Shown here: positions 1-5,952 of the stretch, one piece after another
Position numbering within the stretch: the stretch's first letter is position 1
Layout: each line of letters opens with the position of its first letter
Assembly: GCA_030623665.1 (NCBI GenBank)
Contig: JAUXLO010000084.1
Location: 1 to 7,695, forward strand
Reading direction: 5' to 3'
Length of the DNA stretch: 7,695 nt
Source: Planctomycetota bacterium
Lineage (GTDB): Bacteria > Planctomycetota > Brocadiia > Brocadiales > Bathyanammoxibiaceae
Position numbers and translations under genes: made by a program
The notes under the pieces: model-generated
Told to the model about the DNA's origin: nothing
Seen by the model: only the letters and a program-made list of their open reading frames with translations
Databases searched by the model: none

Positions 1-1
1 G

Positions 2-592
2 GTGGTACTGTTTGACGAGGTAGAGAAGGCGCACAGGGACGTATTCAACATCCTGCTACAGGTGCTGGATGACGGCAGACTTACCGATGGACATGGACGG
101 ACCGTAGACTTTAAGAACACCATCATCGTTATGACCTCCAACATCGGCACACAATGGATACATGAGCTTAGCGGGAAGGGTAGAGAGGAAGAACTGAAGG
201 AGCGTATAAAGGAGGCCATGAAGGAGGTCTTCAGGCCGGAGTTCTTGAATAGAATAGACGACACAATCATATTCAACCGCCTGTCAAAAGAGGAGATACG
301 AGAAATCGTAGATATACAGCTTAAGGCCCTCCGGAAGAGACTATCCGAACACAACCTGGAGCTTGTCATACGCGACAGCGTTAAGGACAGATTGGTGGAG
401 GAGGGTTTTGACCCGGTTTATGGTGCAAGGCCACTTAAACGGACCGTACAGCAACTTATAGAAAACCCCCTTGCAGTGGAGCTGCTAAAGGGAACATTCC
501 CTGACGGCTCTGAGATAGTTGCCGATACCAACAAAGGCGGGAAGATATCGTTTAGCCTAAGGAAAACCGTGGCAGTAACACAAAAAAGCTGA
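2..592 (+). CDS. clpB: ATP-dependent chaperone ClpB, C-terminal part (5' end outside window)
   Basis: This is the C-terminal 196 residues of a Hsp100 disaggregase, which with DnaK pulls polypeptides out of aggregates in the cytoplasm. The visible part covers the second AAA+ module: Walker B (VLFDEVEKAH, acidic pair at residues 5-6), sensor 1 (TSN, N47), the arginine finger (FRPEFLNRID, R84), sensor 2 (GARPLKR, R143) and the C-terminal D2 small domain. The YGARPLKR...QQLIENPLA signature fits ClpB better than ClpC or ClpA. The frame is open at the left edge, so the apparent GTG at position 2 is an internal valine codon. The gene ends in TGA at 590-592, which shows that TGA is a normal stop in this genome. 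Nothing in the visible part looks truncated or mutated. Family identification is secure; the upstream half cannot be seen. Confidence 0.96.
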   Translation: MVLFDEVEKAHRDVFNILLQVLDDGRLTDGHGRTVDFKNTIIVMTSNIGTQWIHELSGKGREEELKERIKEAMKEVFRPEFLNRIDDTIIFNRLSKEEIREIVDIQLKALRKRLSEHNLELVIRDSVKDRLVEEGFDPVYGARPLKRTVQQLIENPLAVELLKGTFPDGSEIVADTNKGGKISFSLRKTVAVTQKS

Positions 593-600
593 AATAAATC

Positions 601-645
601 CCTCTGTACCGGAAATACGCTATTAAGAGGCATTTAATTTTTATG
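601..645 (+). terminator. weak candidate terminator after clpB
   Basis: CCTCT (601-605) can pair with AGAGG (626-630), with a further 3-bp GTA/TAC pairing inside. A U-rich stretch (catttaattttt) follows. The stem is short and the loop large, so this is only a weak intrinsic terminator candidate between clpB and the next gene. Confidence 0.3.
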
Positions 646-670
646 TAATCTTGGTATGGAGGGTTGGATC

Positions 671-1036
671 ATGATTGGCAAGTTATTAATAGTATTTGGC
701 TTAGTATTAGGGCTTGCGCTGTCGGCCGTCAGCTACAATGTAAGTGTTGCCGATGAGGAAACTACTACCATTCGGGGAACGGTTGTCTGCCTTGGATGCA
801 CACTCAAAAAGACGGAGGGTGCCAATGCGGCATGCAAGATCTATGGTCACAAACACGGCCTTGCAACAGATGATGGGGGACTATACTCCTTCCTGGAGAA
901 TAAGAATAGTGAAGAGGTAATAACCACCGACAAGTACGCCATGAAAGAGGTGGAGGTGACCGGTAAGGTCTTTGAAAACGCGCATATAATTGATCTGGAA
1001 GATATTAGCGTTGTTGAGGGAGGAGGAGGTTACTGA
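671..1036 (+). CDS. small exported protein with CxxC...C...HxH motif, function unknown
   Basis: This encodes a 121-residue protein. I chose ATG 671 over the in-frame ATG at 656 because GGAGGG (658-663) lies 7 nt upstream of 671, inside the longer reading. The N-terminus is a signal peptide or membrane anchor (a lysine, then a hydrophobic run over residues 5-19), probably cleaved near SVA-D. The mature part is predicted beta-rich: TIRGTVVC, then C40-L-G-C43, C55 in ACKIYGHKHGL, and H60/H62. It ends in a V-x-V-x-G-K-V strand and an acidic, glycine-rich tail. Three cysteines and two histidines in about 25 residues suggest a metal site or a redox-active disulfide in the periplasm; that is inference. 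The motif is not a CxxCH haem site. It lies directly upstream of three thioredoxin-fold genes on the same strand, so it could be a redox substrate or partner. I do not recognise a named family with certainty. Confidence 0.82.
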   Translation: MIGKLLIVFGLVLGLALSAVSYNVSVADEETTTIRGTVVCLGCTLKKTEGANAACKIYGHKHGLATDDGGLYSFLENKNSEEVITTDKYAMKEVEVTGKVFENAHIIDLEDISVVEGGGGY

Positions 1037-1057
1037 AAGGATTGGTAACCAACCTCC
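1022..1057 (+). terminator. strong hairpin over the stop codon of the 671-1036 gene
   Basis: GGAGG (1022-1026) pairs with CCTCC (1053-1057), and GGTTAC (1028-1033) pairs with GTAACC (1045-1050). They are separated by a 1x2 adenine internal loop and close an 11-nt loop that starts with the TGA stop. The 11 bp are perfectly complementary. No clear U-tract follows (attgttagggttt), so it may act as a 3'-end stabiliser or a Rho-linked end rather than a classic terminator. Confidence 0.4.
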
Positions 1058-1100
1058 ATTGTTAGGGTTTCAGATTTGTAGCTGGTAGTTTTTTGTCGAA

Positions 1101-1149
1101 GGGGGCCTCTGGTAGGGCTTTGATCCAAGGGCCCCCCTCATGAAGGAGG
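1101..1149 (+). promoter_or_regulatory. leader hairpin and possible SD-masking stem before the selenoprotein gene
   Basis: GGGGGCC (1101-1107) is complementary to GGCCCCC (1130-1136), giving an all-GC 7-bp stem with a 22-nt loop. No U-run follows, so a simple terminator is unlikely. Just after it, CCTC (1136-1139) can pair with GAGG (1146-1149) across ATGAAG. That would cover the strong Shine-Dalgarno AAGGAGG (1143-1149) of the ATG at 1156. The two stems share base 1136 and so compete slightly at their edges. Any regulatory effect is inference. Confidence 0.3.
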
Positions 1150-1155
1150 CTATAG

Positions 1156-1647
1156 ATGCACAGATTCACCAGCATGTTTGCTGCAACTCTCTTTATCTCC
1201 ATTTTGTGTTTACCCTTATATATCAGTGCTGCACAGGGTGTGAGCAATATCAATCTCCAGGGCGTCCAGAAACTTCTTGCAGAGAAGGAAGGCAAGGTAG
1301 TCTTACTAAACTTTTGGCACCCGTACTGAGATGTATGCGGGAGGGAGGTTCCCTTCCTTGTAGAGCTTTACGATAGGTATAAAGAGGATGGGCTGGAGAT
1401 CCTGGGTATGACCTTGAGTGCCCCGCCTAAAATGGTACAATTCTTTATGGACCAGGCAGGTATAACTTATCCTGTCTTTATAGTGGGGGAGGACGTACTG
1501 GACGAATACTACGCAGGAGAGCGAGTACGTGTCCCATTCAATGTGTTTTTGGGCAGGGACGGTAAGGTAGCAAAAAAGGAAAAGGGCTACGACTCAAGGT
1601 TGAAGAAAGAGATGGAAGAGGAAGTGGTAAGGCTTCTGAAGGAGTAG
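1156..1647 (+). CDS. exported TlpA/ResA-like thioredoxin-fold selenoprotein (UxxC; TGA read through as Sec)
   Basis: ATG 1156 follows the strong Shine-Dalgarno AAGGAGG (1143-1149) by 6 nt. Read with TGA 1327-1329 as selenocysteine, the gene encodes 163 residues. Residues 1-26 form a Sec signal peptide. The thioredoxin-fold core follows: the strand KVVLLNFW (47-54), active site U58-D-V-C61, then R-E-V-P-F, a central YPVFIVGEDV segment and the cis-proline loop VRVPFNVFLGRDGKV (cis-Pro P127). TlpA/ResA proteins carry W-C-x-x-C at this place, so the TGA replaces the nucleophilic first cysteine. The frame is intact on both sides and ends in TAG. A SECIS-like hairpin starts 9 nt after the TGA. The likely role is a periplasmic thiol/selenol oxidoreductase; its substrate is unknown. 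A plain nonsense mutation of a Cys codon is the main alternative, but the hairpin and intact downstream frame argue against it. Conventional gene calling would give a truncated product or a false start at ATG 1408. Confidence 0.85.
1327..1329 (+). other. in-frame TGA, predicted selenocysteine codon (Sec58)
   Basis: Codon 58 of the 1156-1647 gene is TGA. It lies four codons after the conserved Trp of the thioredoxin motif and three codons before the retained Cys61, giving U-x-x-C. Three other genes in the window terminate at TGA, so general reassignment of the codon does not explain it. Confidence 0.82.
1339..1357 (+). promoter_or_regulatory. bacterial SECIS-like hairpin
   Basis: GGGAGGG (1339-1345) pairs with CCCTTCC (1351-1357): seven consecutive pairs, six Watson-Crick and one G-U. 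They close a 5-nt loop, AGGUU (1346-1350). The first loop G is the 18th base after the TGA. In E. coli fdhF, as I recall it, the loop is AGGUCU and the corresponding G is about the 19th base, so loop content and spacing match the known SelB-binding pattern. The element lies inside the coding sequence, over the codons for G-R-E-V-P-F. The equivalent stretches of the two neighbouring thioredoxin genes show no such stem. Confidence 0.8.
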
Positions 1648-1686
1648 GATTGCTCCCGGCAGGTATTGGCCTTAGAGAGGCAGAGG

Positions 1687-1710
1687 GGCTTTATATATAA
1701 GCCATTTTAA
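1687..1710 (+). terminator. weak candidate terminator after the selenoprotein gene
   Basis: GGCTT (1687-1691) pairs with AAGCC (1699-1703) around a TATATAT loop, followed by attttaat. The stem is only 5 bp and the U-tract poor. It is the best hairpin in the 154-nt gap before the next gene, in which I see no other coding signal. Confidence 0.3.
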
Positions 1711-1801
1711 TGCTGGCCGTTGCGGTATGTATGTTCTTTTCCCTTCAAACAATAGTCCCGCAATTTCTACGATAGCAGTATATGAACTACATAGGTTCTA
1801 A

Positions 1802-3223
1802 ATGAGCAAAAAAAGGCTAGAGGGTGTCCTTTCCCTACCTGAACATAAGGGAGGGCCCTTGTCAATCTTCCGCACGCTTTTCTTTTTTATTATTTGCACG
1901 GTTATTGCATCTATTCTGTTATTCCCCTGTGCATGTACCTCTACGTCGGATGCGCATCGTAATAATGATTATGGTATGGAGAAGCTGAGTGAAGGGAAGG
2001 TCAACGCGGCAATATACTTTTTTGATCTGGCATTAACGGCCGACCCAGATTATTCCTATGCTCACAATAACCTGGGTCTGGCGTACGCTGAGAAGGGTCT
2101 TGAGGGTCGTGCGATAAGTGAGCTCAAAGAGGCGATAAGGATCAAGCCTGATTATGCAAAGGCGCACTATTTCCTCGGTGAGATTTATTACAGGCAGGGA
2201 GAGTATGATCTGGCGATGAAGCGTTTTCGGGAATCAACGAGGCTTGAACCTGATGATGAAGAGTACCATTATTGGTTGGGTAAAGTGTACTTCAAGAAAG
2301 GTCTGTATAACTTTGCGATAAGACAGTTCGAGGAGGCCGTAAATCTCAAGCCTGATTATGCATGGGCCCGGATGTCCTTAGATACCGTTTATAAATTGAG
2401 GGAGGAGGCAAAGGCGGCCTCTATGCAGGGTGTGGTTCGGGGGCCCTCGGATGGTGTCGTCCAGCCCTCCGCTCCGGCGAAAGAAGGTGCGGGCCACGAA
2501 GCCCTGCGCCATTTCAATGCGGGCGTATCTCTTGCGAGAGAGGGTAGGCTTGATTCAGCAGCGGATGAATTTCAGGAGGCCATTAAACTGAAACCTGATT
2601 ACGCAGAGGCATATGATCAGCTCGGGCTTGTGTACGCCAAAAAGGGTCAGTACGATCTGGCGGTAGAGCTGGTTGAGGAGGCCGTAAGACTAAAGCCTGA
2701 TTATGCAAATGCATACGACAACCTTAGTAAACTCTACTACAAGAGGAGCCAGTATGGCATAGCACTGGAGCAGGACGAGAAGGTGGTAGAATTACGAGGC
2801 GATAGAACCGTACCGTTTGTTACTCGGATCAACCTCCCGGGGCTCGAGGCCAAGCTTGACGCCAACAGGGGCAAGGTGATAATCCTGGATTTCTGGGAGC
2901 ATGACGAAGATAATTGTCAAAGGGCGGCACCATTTATGAACAGGATGTACACCAAGTACAAAAGACAGGGATTACTTATTATAGGTCTATCCATTGACGA
3001 AGACCACGATGATGCCAGGTTCCTTATGACGGCAGCGGGCACAAAATATCCCACCTTCATGGCAGATGACATGGTTCAGGATGCCTACGGGCTTAGGTTC
3101 GTCCCATATTACGTCTATATTGATAGGGAGGGAAAGGTAAGAGGGGAGGATGTGGGATTCTATGAAGATAAAAAGAACGAGATTGAGAATAAGATCGTTG
3201 AGCTGCTGAAAGAAAGCGGTTAA
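1802..3223 (+). CDS. TPR-repeat exported protein fused to a thioredoxin-like domain with one cysteine (ExxC)
   Basis: This encodes 473 residues from ATG 1802. A hydrophobic segment (about residues 23-42) ends in FPCAC, so the protein is either exported or a lipoprotein anchored through C43 or C45. About four TPRs (residues 54-185) with A-x-x-N-L-G-L-A-Y and I-K-P-D-Y-A signatures are followed by a Ser/Pro/Ala linker (about 205-230). About three more TPRs (234-332) precede a C-terminal TlpA-like fold (about 342-473). In that fold the active site reads D-F-W-E-H-D-E369-D-N-C372, so the nucleophilic cysteine is glutamate and only the resolving cysteine remains; the cis-Pro loop FVPYYVYIDREGKV (P435) is kept. 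Classical thiol-disulfide exchange is therefore unlikely; a binding or scaffold role is inferred. The ATG has only a weak AGG upstream. In-frame TTG 1859 has AAGGGAGG 4-5 nt before it and would give a compact signal peptide, so it may be the true start. Confidence 0.9.
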   Translation: MSKKRLEGVLSLPEHKGGPLSIFRTLFFFIICTVIASILLFPCACTSTSDAHRNNDYGMEKLSEGKVNAAIYFFDLALTADPDYSYAHNNLGLAYAEKGLEGRAISELKEAIRIKPDYAKAHYFLGEIYYRQGEYDLAMKRFRESTRLEPDDEEYHYWLGKVYFKKGLYNFAIRQFEEAVNLKPDYAWARMSLDTVYKLREEAKAASMQGVVRGPSDGVVQPSAPAKEGAGHEALRHFNAGVSLAREGRLDSAADEFQEAIKLKPDYAEAYDQLGLVYAKKGQYDLAVELVEEAVRLKPDYANAYDNLSKLYYKRSQYGIALEQDEKVVELRGDRTVPFVTRINLPGLEAKLDANRGKVIILDFWEHDEDNCQRAAPFMNRMYTKYKRQGLLIIGLSIDEDHDDARFLMTAAGTKYPTFMADDMVQDAYGLRFVPYYVYIDREGKVRGEDVGFYEDKKNEIENKIVELLKESG

Positions 3224-3239
3224 ATAGGGGCATAAGGAG

Positions 3240-3344
3240 GGGTTTCAGCACTACTCAACAAGAATATTAGATAGTGGACAGGAGGGGGGTCTGGCAGGGC
3301 CCGTCGTCATTTAGTTGTTGTTTCAGGGTGGGCCTTCGCCCTCC
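3240..3344 (+). promoter_or_regulatory. leader before the third thioredoxin gene, resembling the selenoprotein leader
   Basis: This 138-nt gap contains GGGTTTCAG (3240-3248) and, about 40 nt later, GGGGGG-TCTGGCAGGGC (3284-3300). The leader of the 1156 gene has GGGTTTCAG (1065-1073) and GGGGGCC-TCTGGTAGGGC (1101-1118) in the same order. A second small hairpin follows: GGGC (3330-3333) with GCCC (3338-3341), extended by two G-C pairs past a T-T mismatch. The shared blocks suggest a duplicated leader, but the function is unknown. Confidence 0.35.
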
Positions 3345-3361
3345 ATACTGTTAGGGACGTA

Positions 3362-3883
3362 ATGAATTCTGCAGGATTGAACAGACTCACACCTAAAGCC
3401 TTTACGTTAATAACCCTCGTATTATTGTGGCTGCTGTTGTCATTACCTGCCGGTCTTACAGGCGATAATAAAACAGAAATAAAAAGACTCAGCGCCGGGG
3501 AGCTCAGGGATGTTGTTAGAGAAAACAGGGGGAAGGTGTTAATACTTAGCTTCTGGAGCACCCTGGATGAGACTTCTAAGGAGGAGATGGCTTTTCTTGA
3601 CAAACTGTACGGCGGGTACAAGGAAAAGTCACTTGAGATTATAGGTATTAACGTGGAGGGTGTAGAGCCGGATGTAATTGCGCCTTTTGTGGAAATGAAG
3701 GGGATAAAATACCCCGTGTTTGTGGGTGGAGACGACGTGACGGAGGAATATGACATTCAATACACACCCGTTACCTTCATCCTGGGCAAGGATGGCAGGG
3801 TACAGATGAAGGAAATAGGATTTGATGAAGGTACAAAGCTGAAATTCAGAAGGTCTATAGATTTGTTATTGGCCGGGAGCTAA
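3362..3883 (+). CDS. exported thioredoxin-fold protein lacking all cysteines (DxxS)
   Basis: This encodes 173 residues, with AGGGA (3353-3357) a short distance before ATG 3362. The N-terminus is a signal peptide: K12 and a hydrophobic run over 14-29, with probable cleavage after LPAGLTG. The rest is a TlpA-like thioredoxin fold, paralogous to the two upstream genes. Shared features include RGKVLILSFW (56-65), YKEKSLEIIGI, IKYPVFVGGDDV and the cis-Pro loop YTPVTFILGKDGRV (P136). At the active site the sequence reads W-S-T-L-D69-E-T-S72, so aspartate and serine replace both redox residues. I see no cysteine anywhere in the protein, signal peptide included. It cannot do thiol chemistry and is probably a non-catalytic binding or structural relative; that role is inference. 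It ends in TAA just before a convergent gene on the other strand. Confidence 0.9.
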   Translation: MNSAGLNRLTPKAFTLITLVLLWLLLSLPAGLTGDNKTEIKRLSAGELRDVVRENRGKVLILSFWSTLDETSKEEMAFLDKLYGGYKEKSLEIIGINVEGVEPDVIAPFVEMKGIKYPVFVGGDDVTEEYDIQYTPVTFILGKDGRVQMKEIGFDEGTKLKFRRSIDLLLAGS

Positions 3884-3956
3884 AGACCTCAGGGCTAAAT
3901 CTTAACAACTTTGACCTTTTCGTCCTGGGTGTGGTAGTTTTCTCTTTATAGCGTGG

Positions 3957-3973
3957 GGCCTTGGTCCTAGGCC
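3957..3973 (-). terminator. weak hairpin at the end of the dehydratase gene
   Basis: GGCCT (3957-3961) pairs with AGGCC (3969-3973) around a 7-nt loop that overlaps the TAG stop of the - strand gene. No U-tract follows on the - strand. The 83-nt convergent gap (3884-3966) shows no better terminator for either strand. Confidence 0.22.
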
Positions 3974-5265
3974 TTGAGGGCTTCCTTTTGCTCACGCCTT
4001 CCCGCCCTTAACATCTCCAAAAACCCCTCAAATCTGGTGCTGATCTGACCGGCCATAACGTTTTGATTGTCCACGCAGTCTCCATCAATGTTCAACATCG
4101 GGACTCCCTCGCATGAGAGTTCCTTTTTTATTATTGGTACTGCGGCATTATTCCTCCTGCATCCCCACTGTGAAAATACTACTACTCCGTCTATGTCATA
4201 TTTCCTCACCAGCTTTTTGATAATCTTTATCCTTCGTTCCAGGGGACCGTTGTTGTGATTGGAGATGAGCTTCCTGGCGAGACTCTCGTAAGGCCTGTCA
4301 GGGTCTAGCTCGTCCCAGTACACGTAGTTTGTCTCTTCAAAGGCGATTTTGACGTCACTATCCACCTCGATATTTGCAGGTATGGCATTCTTAAAGTAAG
4401 GCTTAAGCTCCAGCCACAAGAGCCTTATCTTTTTGTCCGGTTCTAAACCGTGTTCTTCTTTGGCCTTTACCTTTTCACCGAGTTCCAGAGAAAGCCTTGT
4501 GTAAAACTCCTCTGCTATCCTGGAGCCGGAGAGTAGATAGGTTGGCAGCATGAAGCCAAGTGTCATTGCCCCTGGCAGGGGTGAAAAGGGGCTGACCCTT
4601 GTCTCGTTTACCTCCAGCATACGCTGACGGGTAGTGTTAGCCCTTTCTATGGTCTCCCTGAGTCTTTGAGGGTCCATCCTGCAGCCAGAGGCCTCTTCCA
4701 GCCTTTTGACCAGGTTTCTGAGCTGTCCTGCCAGATATCGCACTGATTCGCCGCTCAGCTCATAAGGCACATCCAAGACAACCGTCTTCTTCCCGGTGAT
4801 AGGCTCACAGAGCCTTATCATCTTCAGGTTAGAGTCACATAGGCTGCTTGTTGCTGCATGGATGATCGGTCTGGGGAGATAACCCTTATAGGCAAACCCC
4901 AGGGCCGACTTGTGGAATGAACATACGTCTATAGGGACACCTTCGGAATCTGCCTCCATCAGGCCCTTTGAGCTATCGCCTATGCCAGCAAAAAGGGCGG
5001 CACCTACCTCAAGACTAAATGGCAGCAACCCCATGCTGAAGAGTATCTCAGAGGGGACGAAGAGGCTGGTCCATACCACCCGGTTTTCATTCTTGTAAGT
5101 CTGATAGAAGTACCCGTAGCCCTCTTTCTTGAGGAAGTTTAGCGATTCCACCTCCGTGCTGGCGCTGCTGCCCACGAAGTAGGGGCCGAAGCGGCACAGA
5201 TGCCTTAGCAAGAACCGTGCGGCCCATCCCTCCATATCTTTCCTGAGTCTCTCCGTCCGTATCAT
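3967..5265 (-). CDS. 2-hydroxyacyl-CoA dehydratase-family (HgdB/FldC-type) iron-sulfur protein
   Basis: This 432-residue cytoplasmic protein fits the HgdB/FldB-FldC/BcrB-BcrC family. Members bind [4Fe-4S] clusters and carry out difficult low-potential reductions or dehydrations of acyl-CoAs, driven by an ATP-dependent activator of the HgdC/BadF type. Visible landmarks are an N-terminal domain with P-I-D-V-C115-S-F-H-K, S-S-L-C143-D-S, then V-L-D-V-P-Y. The C-terminal domain has V-F-S-Q-W-G-C369-R-R-N-N, followed by GVPMLNIDGDCVDN and the closing QISTRFEGFLEML, typical of the family's end. C115, C143 and C369 are the likely cluster ligands. It overlaps the upstream exported-protein gene by ATGA (5262-5265) without a clear Shine-Dalgarno, which implies translational coupling. 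Neither an activator ATPase nor a second dehydratase subunit is in the window, so the substrate is unknown. It could be a single-subunit, double-cubane-like or non-dehydratase member of the family. Confidence 0.85.
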   Translation of the reverse strand: MIRTERLRKDMEGWAARFLLRHLCRFGPYFVGSSASTEVESLNFLKKEGYGYFYQTYKNENRVVWTSLFVPSEILFSMGLLPFSLEVGAALFAGIGDSSKGLMEADSEGVPIDVCSFHKSALGFAYKGYLPRPIIHAATSSLCDSNLKMIRLCEPITGKKTVVLDVPYELSGESVRYLAGQLRNLVKRLEEASGCRMDPQRLRETIERANTTRQRMLEVNETRVSPFSPLPGAMTLGFMLPTYLLSGSRIAEEFYTRLSLELGEKVKAKEEHGLEPDKKIRLLWLELKPYFKNAIPANIEVDSDVKIAFEETNYVYWDELDPDRPYESLARKLISNHNNGPLERRIKIIKKLVRKYDIDGVVVFSQWGCRRNNAAVPIIKKELSCEGVPMLNIDGDCVDNQNVMAGQISTRFEGFLEMLRAGRREQKEALKA

Positions 5266-5858
5266 CTCAGTTTTGAGAGGTCAAATGGAAACTTTAACTC
5301 CTCGCCATCGCCGTTTTTAAGAATCAAGATGACCTTTGCGTTGGGGTCTATTTTGCCTACGTCAAAGATGTAGAAACATAAGGCCCGGAAGCGTGGGGAA
5401 TCCGGGTAAAAGCGTGTGAAATCCCCGGAGCTGGGGACTTTCTTCTTGCTGGGCTCTATCTTCTTGTCCTTGTACATGAGGACTGCTTTATACTGGTCTG
5501 CAAATAATGTATCATCTCCGTAAAGAGTGCATCCGAAGACCAGCTTGCCCTTGTTCTCATCAAGGGCCTCCTTTATTTCGCGTTCGTTAGGGTCGCGGAG
5601 TCGATCTGCCATCTCCTTTCCCAGAACCACTATCCTTCCGAACGGAGTGACGATTGAGGCCGAACCCACACCTTCACCTAAATTCACCCTCCAGGCACTC
5701 AACAACTCTGCGTGCGAGAGGTCCCTTCCTTTGGTACCGTACTCGAAGGCCTCCTCTATATCCTTTCCGGTGAGGTTCAGCTGGATGGCTTCTGCCTGAT
5801 AGGTCAGGAAGCCGGATAAGAGGAAACAGGAGGCAAGCATCTTTATAAACGTATGCAT
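5262..5858 (-). CDS. uncharacterised exported protein, operon partner of the dehydratase-family gene
   Basis: This encodes 198 residues with a Sec signal peptide (K6, then a hydrophobic core over residues 8-19, with cleavage likely after QAEA at residue 24). The mature part looks mostly beta with some helix: an early GKDIEEAFEYG segment, a S-I-V-T-P-F-G-R-I-V-V patch, a K-L-V-F-G-C-T-L-Y-G strand, then F-Y-I-F-D-V and a closing strand pair before F-P-F-D-L-S-K-L-R. I recognise no enzymatic motif or named family. ATG 5858 is preceded by no real Shine-Dalgarno but by a small hairpin (5861-5875); an ATG six codons in (5840) is an alternative with no better signal. Its TGA stop overlaps the dehydratase ATG, so the two are co-translated although one product is exported and the other cytoplasmic. 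Confidence 0.82.
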   Translation of the reverse strand: MHTFIKMLASCFLLSGFLTYQAEAIQLNLTGKDIEEAFEYGTKGRDLSHAELLSAWRVNLGEGVGSASIVTPFGRIVVLGKEMADRLRDPNEREIKEALDENKGKLVFGCTLYGDDTLFADQYKAVLMYKDKKIEPSKKKVPSSGDFTRFYPDSPRFRALCFYIFDVGKIDPNAKVILILKNGDGEELKFPFDLSKLR

Positions 5859-5860
5859 TA

Positions 5861-5875
5861 TCTGTGTCTCACAGA
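5861..5875 (-). promoter_or_regulatory. perfect small hairpin at the ribosome-binding position
   Basis: On the - strand, TCTGTG and CACAGA form a perfect 6-bp stem with the 3-nt loop AGA, ending 2 nt before the ATG at 5858. It occupies the place of a Shine-Dalgarno. It could dampen initiation, act as a dyad operator, or mean that the true start is downstream. Confidence 0.35.
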
Positions 5876-5952
5876 CGTATGGTCTTGTAGGCTATATAAA
5901 TCGAACCTTACCGGAGTAAAACCGTCTCGGCGAACTACTGAGAGTATCCAAT

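Noticed and set aside
1327..1329. TGA recoded genome-wide (for example as Gly or Trp)
   Set aside because: clpB, the 671-1036 gene and the 5262-5858 gene all end at TGA, with no sensible homologous extension.
1140..1376. 78-residue open frame starting at ATG 1140
   Set aside because: It is a different frame over the signal-peptide and active-site region of the selenoprotein gene, has no recognisable protein character, and its ATG lies within the Shine-Dalgarno region of ATG 1156.
1408..1647. Independent 79-residue gene starting at ATG 1408
   Set aside because: It is the in-frame C-terminal part of the thioredoxin fold after the TGA. It has no Shine-Dalgarno and lacks the first strand and active site, so it is better read as part of 1156-1647.
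1156..1647. Pseudogene of a Cys-type TlpA protein
   Set aside because: A single Cys-to-stop change is possible, but there is no other lesion, codon structure is intact to the TAG, and a SECIS-like hairpin sits at the right distance. It is kept as the main alternative, not preferred.
3307..3756. 149-residue open frame on the - strand
   Set aside because: It is a Ser/Thr/Pro-rich shadow antisense to the third thioredoxin gene, which has a signal peptide and clear homology to its neighbours.
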